Shown here one piece after another: positions 9,033-15,327 of a stretch of DNA of 64,000 nt. Position 1 is the stretch's first letter; each line of letters opens with the position of its first letter. The position numbers and the translations under genes are program-made. The stretch covers positions 434,001 through 498,000 of the forward strand of contig NZ_JALJVY010000001.1 of NCBI RefSeq assembly GCF_024168485.1. The letters are read 5' to 3'. Origin of the DNA: Sphingobium sp. OAS761. GTDB taxonomy: Bacteria > Pseudomonadota > Alphaproteobacteria > Sphingomonadales > Sphingomonadaceae. A model generated the notes under the pieces. The model made no database searches, was not told the DNA's origin, and saw only the letters and a list, made by a program, of their open reading frames with translations.

Positions 9033-9033
9033 C

Positions 9034-9050
9034 AGTTATCTTTTCTAACT
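9034..9050. promoter_or_regulatory. candidate operator for the HxlR-type regulator
   Basis: AGTTA (9034-9038) and TAACT (9046-9050) form an inverted repeat with a 7-base spacer, starting two bases upstream of the regulator's start codon. A second short palindromic unit, CAACAGTTG, follows at 9051-9059. The region is AT-rich compared with its surroundings. Placement in the divergent spacer suggests an operator. The repeat is short, so this is tentative. Confidence 0.35.
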
Positions 9051-9152
9051 CAACAGTTGTATAAAGTAATTCAATAAGGCAGAAGGTTCAAGTCGTGAGT
9101 CGCTCGATATGCGAGCAGACCCCCGTCCGTCATGATAGCGAAGGAACCGTCG

Positions 9153-9599
9153 ATGACCGAACAGCCCGCGCCCCGGATGATCTTCGTCAACCTGCCCGTC
9201 GCCGACCTGCCGACGTCCATCGCTTTCTACGAGGCGGTCGGCGCGGTGCGGAACAATGAGTTCGGCGACGACAGCGCGCAGATGGTGAGCTTTTCCGAAA
9301 CGATCCACGCAATGCTGCTGACCCACGATCGCTTCCGCGGTTTCACGCCGCGCGCGATCCCCGACGCGCATGAAACGGCGCAGGTTCTGCTCTGTCTCAG
9401 CGAGACAAGTCGCCAAGCCGTAAACTCTATGGTTGATAGAGCGCTGGCCGCCGGCGGCACGGAGCCCAATCCGACACAGGATCATGGTTTCATGTACGGG
9501 CGCAACTTCGCCGACCCGGACGGACATATCTGGGAAGTGATGTGGATGGACGTCGCGGCGGCCATGGCGGCCGGAAAGGAAGAACCCGCCGCCGCCTGA
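9153..9599 (+). CDS. VOC (glyoxalase/bleomycin-resistance-type) family protein
   Basis: 148 residues with one vicinal oxygen chelate domain: FVNLPVADLPTSIAFYEAVG at the start and GRNFADPDGHIWEVMWMD at the end. These small metalloproteins include lactoylglutathione lyases, dioxygenases and resistance proteins; the substrate is not evident. The start at 9153 is preferred because AAGGA precedes it by 7 bases; ATG 9132 would add seven residues. It is the first gene of a tightly packed run ending at 12447 that is divergent from the HxlR-type gene. Confidence 0.85.
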   Translation: MTEQPAPRMIFVNLPVADLPTSIAFYEAVGAVRNNEFGDDSAQMVSFSETIHAMLLTHDRFRGFTPRAIPDAHETAQVLLCLSETSRQAVNSMVDRALAAGGTEPNPTQDHGFMYGRNFADPDGHIWEVMWMDVAAAMAAGKEEPAAA

Positions 9600-9625
9600 G
9601 CGGCCGGGGAGGAAGGAGAGGAACG

Positions 9626-9991
9626 ATGGCCTATATGGACGGTTTCGTGATTCCGGTGCCGAAGGGCAACAAAGAACGGTATCGGGAGGTTGCGGCCTAT
9701 GCCGCGCCCATCTTCATCGAACATGGCGCGTTGCGCGTGGTGGAATGCTGGGCCAACGATATAAAGCCCGGAAAGATCAACGATTTCCGTACCGCTGTCA
9801 TCGCCGAGGAGGATGAGGAGGTCGTCTTTTCCTGGATCGAATGGCCCGACAAGGATGCGCGCGACGCGGGGGCCGCAAAGGTGATGGCCGATCCCCGGAT
9901 GCAGCCCAAGGAAGGCGAGGACGACATGCCTTTCGTGGGTGCCCGCCTCATCTATGGCGGGTTCGAGGTGCTGGTCGACGCGAAGGCTTGA
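9626..9991 (+). CDS. DUF1428 family protein (YbaA-like)
   Basis: 121 residues. MAYMDGFVIPVPKGNKERYR and the closing MPFVGARLIYGGFEVLV are typical of DUF1428, a dimeric alpha-beta-barrel-type domain of unknown function. AGGAGAGG lies just upstream of ATG 9626. It follows the VOC gene by 26 bases and precedes a two-domain VOC gene by 22 bases, so it is part of the same operon. Cytoplasmic; no catalytic motif is known. Confidence 0.88.
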   Translation: MAYMDGFVIPVPKGNKERYREVAAYAAPIFIEHGALRVVECWANDIKPGKINDFRTAVIAEEDEEVVFSWIEWPDKDARDAGAAKVMADPRMQPKEGEDDMPFVGARLIYGGFEVLVDAKA

Positions 9992-10013
9992 CCCCATATT
10001 CAGGAGACGGACG

Positions 10014-10817
10014 ATGACGGACCTGAACGGAAAATTCTTCTGGTACGAATTGATGACCAGCGATCCGCAGGCGGCGCTGGCCTTTTACGGCGATGTGGTG
10101 GGATGGACCGCGCACGCCTTTGGCGGCGAAGACACGGGCGACCCCTATCATGTGATTTCCGGCAGCGCCGGGCCGTTGGGCGGCATCATGGCAATCCCGG
10201 CCGAGGCAGGGGCGTGCGGCATGAAACCTTGGTGGGGCGGCTATATCGGATCGGCCGATGTCGACGCGGTTGCCGCCCGGCTGGCCGGCGCCGGCGGCAG
10301 CATCCGCCGCGCGCCGGAGGATATTCCCGGTGTCGGCCGCTTCGCCGTGATGGGTGATCCGGGCGGGGCAACGTTCATGCTGCTCAAGGGCTCCAGCCCG
10401 GAAGGCATGACGCCGGCATCGCCGATGGCGCAGGGGCATGTCGGCTGGCACGAGCTTTATTCCGGTGATTTCGACGGTGACCTGGCCTTCTACACCGGCC
10501 AGTTCGGATGGACCACGGGCCAGGCGATGGATATGGGCGCCATGGGCTCCTACCAGCTCGTTTCGCAGACCGGCGGCAGCGATTTTCAGGACATGACGGG
10601 CGGCGTGATGCCCTTGCCCAAGGAGATGCCCGCTCCGCTGTGGCTGTTCTATTTCGTGGTGGGCGACATCGACGCGGCGGTGACGCGGGTGCGCGATGGC
10701 GGCGGCACCGTGATCAATGGCCCGATGGAAGTGCCGGGCGGTGCATGGGTCATCCAGGGGCTTGACCCGCAGGGCGCGATGTTCGCGCTGGTCGGCATGA
10801 GGGGAAGCGGGCAATGA
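10014..10817 (+). CDS. two-domain VOC family protein
   Basis: 267 residues made of two consecutive VOC modules. The first (residues 5-125) begins KFFWYELMTSDPQAALAFY; the second (about 140-265) begins GHVGWHELYSGDFDGDLAFY. Both have the W-E-L and AxFY pattern of the hydroxylase/glyoxalase-like tandem VOC proteins seen in many actinobacteria and proteobacteria. An SD AGGAGA precedes ATG 10014. The stop overlaps the next start (ATGA). Function is unknown beyond the fold. Confidence 0.88.
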   Translation: MTDLNGKFFWYELMTSDPQAALAFYGDVVGWTAHAFGGEDTGDPYHVISGSAGPLGGIMAIPAEAGACGMKPWWGGYIGSADVDAVAARLAGAGGSIRRAPEDIPGVGRFAVMGDPGGATFMLLKGSSPEGMTPASPMAQGHVGWHELYSGDFDGDLAFYTGQFGWTTGQAMDMGAMGSYQLVSQTGGSDFQDMTGGVMPLPKEMPAPLWLFYFVVGDIDAAVTRVRDGGGTVINGPMEVPGGAWVIQGLDPQGAMFALVGMRGSGQ

Positions 10818-11305
10818 GCAGGATTTCCCCCTGTCTGTGGTTCGACGGCCAGGCCGAGGAAGCAGCGCGCTTCTACGCGTCCGTCTTTGGTGGAACTGTG
10901 GATCATGTCACTTATTATCCCGACGAAAACCCATCGCCGTCGCCCTTGCCGGGGGGCAGCGTTCTGCTGGTCGAATTCTCCCTGTTCGGCGACAGCTATC
11001 AGGCGTTGAACGGCGGGCCAAAATTCCCCTTCACCGAGGCCGTATCGCTTTCGGTGTCGTGCGCCGACCAGGCTGAACTGGACCGTTATTTCGACGCGCT
11101 GACCGCCAACGGCGGTAAGCCGGGGCCCTGCGGATGGGTCACCGACAAATATGGCCTGTCCTGGCAACTGGTCCCCGCCGAAGTCGAGGCGCTGTACCGC
11201 ACCGACGACAAAGTCGGAATAAAGCGCATGATGGGGGTGATGATGTCCATGCAGAAACTGGACCTGGCGCGGATGAAAGCCGCTTTCGAGGGAGAAACGG
11301 CATGA
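10814..11305 (+). CDS. PhnB-like VOC family protein
   Basis: 163 residues. SRISPCLWFDGQAEEAARFY and the internal NGGPKFPFTEAVSLSV are typical of the PhnB/3-demethylubiquinone-9 methyltransferase-like VOC subgroup. The GWVTDKYGLSWQLVP stretch carries the C-terminal metal-ligand region. The family label as a methyltransferase is historical and not supported by any SAM motif here. It is coupled to both neighbours by ATGA overlaps, which argues for stoichiometric production with the tandem VOC and SRPBCC proteins. Confidence 0.87.
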   Translation: MSRISPCLWFDGQAEEAARFYASVFGGTVDHVTYYPDENPSPSPLPGGSVLLVEFSLFGDSYQALNGGPKFPFTEAVSLSVSCADQAELDRYFDALTANGGKPGPCGWVTDKYGLSWQLVPAEVEALYRTDDKVGIKRMMGVMMSMQKLDLARMKAAFEGETA

Positions 11306-11769
11306 GCGTGGCCGAGCATGAATTGTCGGTGAGCTGCCATATCGCCGCCCCGCGCGCGATCTGCTGGAAGGTGTGGACGGACCTGAAGGACGAATGGTTC
11401 TGTCCCAAGCCGTGGCGAGCCGAAGTCGTGGAGGAGGACCTGCGTCCGGGCGGGCGCAGCGCGGTGCGCATGTTCGGTCCCGACGGAGAGGATACCGGCC
11501 CGATGGAAGGCATTTTCCTGGAGGTTGTGACCGGCGAGCGAATCATCACCACCGATGCCTACGCGTCGGGCTGGATACCGCAGGCCCCGTTCCTGACCAG
11601 CATCTGGACCTTTGCCGACGAAGGGGAGGGGACGCGCTTCACCGCGACCGCGCGGCATTGGGATGCCGATGCGAAGCGCCGGCACGAGGATATGGGCTTC
11701 CATCCCGGTTGGGACGAGATGGCCGAGCAATTCAAGGCGCTGTGCGAAACATCGGCGGCAAGCGCCTGA
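11302..11769 (+). CDS. SRPBCC / AHSA1-type ligand-binding domain protein
   Basis: 155 residues. HELSVSCHIAAPRAICWKVWT at the start, then the WFCPKPW, DLRPGGRSAVRMFGPDGE and SIWTFADEGEGTRFTATARH strands, fit the START-like SRPBCC fold with an AHSA1-type ending (GWDEMAEQFKAL). Such proteins bind hydrophobic ligands; some are enzymes. The start ATG 11302 overlaps the PhnB-like stop and is preceded by a GGGAGAAA ribosome site. It is part of the HxlR-linked operon. Confidence 0.88.
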   Translation: MSVAEHELSVSCHIAAPRAICWKVWTDLKDEWFCPKPWRAEVVEEDLRPGGRSAVRMFGPDGEDTGPMEGIFLEVVTGERIITTDAYASGWIPQAPFLTSIWTFADEGEGTRFTATARHWDADAKRRHEDMGFHPGWDEMAEQFKALCETSAASA

Positions 11770-11796
11770 CACCGTACGAAAGGGGAGGCAGGAGCC

Positions 11797-12447
11797 ATGC
11801 GGCCGATCATCACGGCGTTTGCGGCGGCGCCCGATCGCGGGCAGGGGCAGGCGCGGGACATGCGCGTCCGCTGGGCGCTGGAGGAGGCGGGGCAGCCCTA
11901 TGATGTGCGGTTATTGTCCTTCGCGCAGATGAGGGAACCTGCGCATCTGGCGATCCAGCCTTTCGGGCAGATTCCGACCTATGAGGACGGCGCGGTGGCA
12001 CTGTTCGAGACGGGTGCGATCCTGCTGCATATCGCCGAACGCCATCGCAGCCTGCTGCCGGTGGATGCCGTGGCGCGGGCGCGCGCCCTGTCGTGGATGT
12101 TCGCCGCGATCAACACCGTGGAGCCGCCGATCGTGGAGCGGGAGATGGCCGAACTGGTGGAACGCGACAAGCCCTGGTTTGACGCGCGTCTGCCCGCGCT
12201 GGATGCCCATGTGCGCAAGCGGATCGACGCGCTGTCGGCAAGCCTTGACGATGCCGAATGGCTGGCCGGGGCGTTCAGCGTAGCCGACATCATGATGGTG
12301 ACGGTGCTGCGGCGGCTGGACGGCTGGAACCTTCTCGAAACCTGCCCCAACCTTATGGCCTATGTCGCCCGCGGCGAGGAGCGGCCTGCTTTCCGGCGCG
12401 CGTTCGACGCGCAATATGCGGTATTCCTGGCGAGCGGCGCGCGCTGA
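11797..12447 (+). CDS. glutathione S-transferase family protein
   Basis: 216 residues. The N-terminal thioredoxin-like domain (residues 1-80) includes VRWALEEAGQPYDVRLL, FGQIPTYEDG (cis-Pro region) and LFETGAILLHIAERH. The helical C-terminal domain carries WLAGAFSVADIMMVTVLRR, the N-capping box of GSTs. It would conjugate or isomerise using glutathione in the cytoplasm. It is the last gene of the VOC operon, 27 bases after the SRPBCC gene, which suggests a detoxification theme. Substrate not predictable. Confidence 0.88.
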   Translation: MRPIITAFAAAPDRGQGQARDMRVRWALEEAGQPYDVRLLSFAQMREPAHLAIQPFGQIPTYEDGAVALFETGAILLHIAERHRSLLPVDAVARARALSWMFAAINTVEPPIVEREMAELVERDKPWFDARLPALDAHVRKRIDALSASLDDAEWLAGAFSVADIMMVTVLRRLDGWNLLETCPNLMAYVARGEERPAFRRAFDAQYAVFLASGAR

Positions 12448-12510
12448 CCGCCGACCGTACGACGCAAAAACCCGGCGCCGGTAACCGGCAAGCGATGGAC
12501 GATGTATGCG

Positions 12511-12537
12511 AAAGGGCGCCCGGTTTCCCGGACGCCC
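12511..12537 (-). terminator. possible terminator of the first aminotransferase gene
   Basis: A 10-position stem with one mismatch (12514-12523 pairing with 12528-12537) lies just beyond the aminotransferase stop at 12562. On the minus strand it is followed by TTTCGC, a weak T tract. It lies between convergent genes, where a terminator is expected. Confidence 0.4.
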
Positions 12538-12561
12538 CGTCATTCGTCATGCTGTGGCAGA

Positions 12562-13728
12562 TCAGGCCTTGTAGACCAGATCCACGGATTCGCGGAACTT
12601 TGCCATGTCGTCGGCGGAGCCGACCGTCACGCGCGACACGGTGGGCCAGATCGCCCAGCTGCGGCCGATCTGCACCTTGTTGGGGGTCGCCAGCATCGCC
12701 GTCTGCATTTCCTTGGCAGGCTTTTTCCAGTCGACCATGAACATGTTCGCCTGGCTGCCCGGCTGCACCTCGATGCCCTTCTTGGTCAGCCATGCGATGG
12801 TTTCATCGCGGTTGGCGATCATTTCGGCGCGGCGGGCCTTGATGAGGTCGGCCTCGGTATAGACGGCGTTGCCGCAGTGCATGGCGGTGATCGACAGGCC
12901 GCCCGCGGTCGGGCCGAACAGCATGATGCGCTTTTGCAGTTCAGGATCGGCGAAGGTAAGGCCGAGGCGCACGCCCGCCATACCGAACAGCTTGGAGAAG
13001 GTGCGCATGACGATCAGGTCCTTGCGACCCGCCACCAGCTTCGCCGCGCTGGGCGCTTCGGAGAAGTGGATATAGGCTTCGTCGACCAGCAGGATGCTGT
13101 CGGCTGGCTTGTTGGCCAGCAGCCATTCGATATCGGCCAGCGGGGTGATCGTGCCGGTCGGGTTGTTGGGCGTGCAGATATAATAGAGCCCGGCGTTGGG
13201 ATTTGCGGCCAGCATCGCCTTGACGTCGTGGCCCTTGCCGATGGCCTGAGGTGCCTTGGCGATGGGGGCCTTCAGATAATCGGCGGTGCGCCAGGCCGAT
13301 TCAAAGGTCGGGTCCGCCGTGACCAGGCCCTTGGTCGGCGAGCAGAAGGCTGCAACCGTGCTGACCAGCGGACCGCCCGAGCCCGGCCACACCATCACAT
13401 GGCTTTCGGGGATACCCTCGACCGCGGCGACGGTCTTGACCAGGTCGCCGCGATAATTGTCGGGGTCATACCAGTTGCCGACCGCGGCGGCCTGCGCGGC
13501 GGCTTCAACGCCCGACGGGAAGGGGCCGGTCCAGCATTCGTTCGAACCGATGCGCACGGCGCCGGCAATGCCGCGCGCGGCCTGCTGCTGCGCCTGCGCG
13601 GCGCCGCCGAGAAGCGAACTGGCGGCGACTCCGGCGCCCACAAGGGCCGCTATCTCACCCAGCTGGCGGCGCGAATAGCCGCGCTCGATCAGGTCTTCCT
13701 TGGCATCCTCTGTCAGCATCATCGTCAT
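12562..13728 (-). CDS. Tat-signal PLP-dependent aminotransferase, class I/II (HisC-like)
   Basis: 388 residues. The N-terminus has a twin-arginine signal (YSRRQL, Arg20-Arg21) followed by a hydrophobic alanine/glycine stretch and AQAQQQA, so export of the folded, cofactor-loaded enzyme is predicted. The mature part is a fold-type I aminotransferase: NNPTGT, DEAYIHF, and TFSKLFGMAG with the PLP lysine at 246. The usual HisC substrate motif is replaced by SNECWTGPFP. ATG 13728 is chosen because the signal follows at a normal distance; longer upstream reading runs through palindromes. It is closely similar to the gene at 14005-15162. Natural substrate unknown. Confidence 0.85.
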   Translation of the reverse strand: MTMMLTEDAKEDLIERGYSRRQLGEIAALVGAGVAASSLLGGAAQAQQQAARGIAGAVRIGSNECWTGPFPSGVEAAAQAAAVGNWYDPDNYRGDLVKTVAAVEGIPESHVMVWPGSGGPLVSTVAAFCSPTKGLVTADPTFESAWRTADYLKAPIAKAPQAIGKGHDVKAMLAANPNAGLYYICTPNNPTGTITPLADIEWLLANKPADSILLVDEAYIHFSEAPSAAKLVAGRKDLIVMRTFSKLFGMAGVRLGLTFADPELQKRIMLFGPTAGGLSITAMHCGNAVYTEADLIKARRAEMIANRDETIAWLTKKGIEVQPGSQANMFMVDWKKPAKEMQTAMLATPNKVQIGRSWAIWPTVSRVTVGSADDMAKFRESVDLVYKA

Positions 13729-13777
13729 GTGTCCGTCCCCGTTCCAGAAATTGGCTCCAGTCATCAGGAAAGACGAA

Positions 13778-13808
13778 ATGGCGGCACATTTCCGCAATGT
13801 GCCGCCAT
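13778..13808. repeat. perfect inverted repeat 1 in the aminotransferase spacer
   Basis: ATGGCGGCACATT (13778-13790) and its exact reverse complement AATGTGCCGCCAT (13796-13808) enclose a 5-base loop. In the minus-strand transcript it would form a 13-bp hairpin followed by TTTCGTCTTT, 50 bases before the start codon at 13728. This suggests an attenuator or leader hairpin. Confidence 0.8.
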
Positions 13809-13839
13809 ACAGATTTGCAATTTTTATGCGCTGGTGGAT

Positions 13840-13895
13840 CGATTTTGACATTTGTATCCCCCGGCGATTTGGGTGGGTCTGCAATGTCAAAATCG
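13840..13895. repeat. perfect inverted repeat 2 in the aminotransferase spacer
   Basis: CGATTTTGACATT (13840-13852) and AATGTCAAAATCG (13883-13895) are exact reverse complements with a 30-base GC-rich interior that contains further CCC/GGG pairing. The arms share TGACATT/AATGTCA with repeat 3. Function is unknown; operator, RNA structure or remnant of a small mobile repeat are all possible. Confidence 0.8.
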
Positions 13896-13936
13896 TAAAA
13901 TACAGTAGAATCAAATATTTAGAATGAACCGAAGAA

Positions 13937-13986
13937 ATTCTGACATTCGAGGAGGCTTGGCCTCGAAAGGTATCGAATGTCAGAAT
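13937..13986. repeat. perfect inverted repeat 3 in the aminotransferase spacer
   Basis: ATTCTGACATTCGA (13937-13950) and TCGAATGTCAGAAT (13973-13986) are exact 14-bp reverse complements around a 22-base interior. The interior contributes to an overlapping alternative hairpin, TCGAGG/CCTCGA. It begins 18 bases beyond the stop of the gene at 14005-15162, so on the minus strand it could act as a 3'-end structure, though no T run follows. Confidence 0.8.
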
Positions 13987-14004
13987 CGGACCGCTGGTGC
14001 GGGG

Positions 14005-15162
14005 TCAGGCCTTCCAGACCTTGTCCACCGCCGCGTTGAAGGCTTCCATTTCCTGCATCGAACCCACGGAAACGCGCGATACATTGGGCCAGATGGGCCA
14101 GCTGCGGCCGATTTGCACACCCTGTTCCAGGATGGCGGCCTGCATGTCCTTGGCCGGCTTGCCCCAGTCCACCATGAACATATTGGCATGGCTGCCCGGG
14201 ATGACCTTGATGCCCTTCGACTTGAGGTGGCTGACGGACTTTTCGCGCGCGGCGATCATTTCAGCGCGCCGCGCCTTGATGAGGTCCGCCTGCGTGAGCG
14301 AGGTGGTGCCGCAGGCGACGGCGGTCATCGGCAGCATCGCCGTAACCTGGCCGCCGTCATAGCGCATCATTTTTTCCATCAGCGACGGGCTGGCGAAGGT
14401 GAGGCCCAGGCGCATGCCCGCCATGCCGAACAGCTTCGAAAAAGTGCGCAGGATCAGCACGTCGTCGCGCGAAGCCGCCAGCTTCGCCGCATTGGGACCG
14501 TCGAACCAGTGGATATAGGCTTCGTCCACGACGAGGATCGAATCCTTCGGCTTGTTGTTGGCCAGCCATTCGATGTCGGCAATCGGCGTCACCGTGCCGG
14601 TCGGATTGTTGGGCGAACAGATATAATAGACGCCCGCATTCGGATCGGCCGCCAGCATCGCCTTGACGTCGTGGCGATGATCGGCGGTCAGCGGCACCTT
14701 GGTGACCTTCGCGCCCAGCCATGCGCCGGTGCGCCAGATTGCCTCATAGGTCGGGTCGCCGGTGACGATGCCGCGCGAGGGCGAGGCATAGGCGACCGCG
14801 ACGCGGCTCAGCGGATCTGAAGAACCAGGCCATGCGGTGACCCGGTCGGCCGGAATGCCCTCCACCGCGGATACTGCGGCGAAGAGTTTTTCATGCTCAT
14901 TGTCGGGTTCGTAGCGATTGCCCTCGGTCACCAGCTTGAAGGCGGACTCCGCTGCAACGGGAAAAGGGCCGGTCCAGCATTCATTGGCACCGATGCGCAC
15001 GGCGCCCTCGACCGGTTTGGCCGCCTGCTGCGCAGCCGCGCCCGTCACCCGGATCGCGGCAGCGCCCGCGCCCAGAAGGGCGGCGACTTTCGCAAGCTGG
15101 CGCCGCGAATAGCCGCGATCCAAAAGATCCTGTTCGAACGTGGCGTTGGACTGGCTGTTCAT
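14005..15162 (-). CDS. Tat-signal PLP-dependent aminotransferase, class I/II (HisC-like), tandem copy
   Basis: 385 residues, similar along its whole length to the protein at 12562-13728. The twin arginines are again at residues 20-21 (YSRRQL), then an alanine-rich hydrophobic stretch and GAAAQQAAKP. Aminotransferase motifs: SNNPTGTVTP, VVDEAYIHWF, and TFSKLFGMAG with the PLP lysine at 243. SNECWTGPFP is shared with the tandem copy. The start ATG 15162 has AGGAAGG nine bases upstream, while the two upstream ATGs sit too close to it. The pair is a local duplication that has diverged (for example WF versus FS after DEAYIH), suggesting different amino-group donors or acceptors. Confidence 0.85.
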   Translation of the reverse strand: MNSQSNATFEQDLLDRGYSRRQLAKVAALLGAGAAAIRVTGAAAQQAAKPVEGAVRIGANECWTGPFPVAAESAFKLVTEGNRYEPDNEHEKLFAAVSAVEGIPADRVTAWPGSSDPLSRVAVAYASPSRGIVTGDPTYEAIWRTGAWLGAKVTKVPLTADHRHDVKAMLAADPNAGVYYICSPNNPTGTVTPIADIEWLANNKPKDSILVVDEAYIHWFDGPNAAKLAASRDDVLILRTFSKLFGMAGMRLGLTFASPSLMEKMMRYDGGQVTAMLPMTAVACGTTSLTQADLIKARRAEMIAAREKSVSHLKSKGIKVIPGSHANMFMVDWGKPAKDMQAAILEQGVQIGRSWPIWPNVSRVSVGSMQEMEAFNAAVDKVWKA

Positions 15163-15327
15163 CCTCATCATCCTTCCTGGAAACCGCATCCCTCATTCCC
15201 TCGGCTTGTTTAACGAATGTCCTGAATGTTTCCGCCATGCAATCGCCGAATTGCGCAGCGGCTACATTGTGCCGTGCAACATCGAAGTGCGTGGAAAGCC
15301 TCTCGTTCATCTGGTAGCGAACCATAT

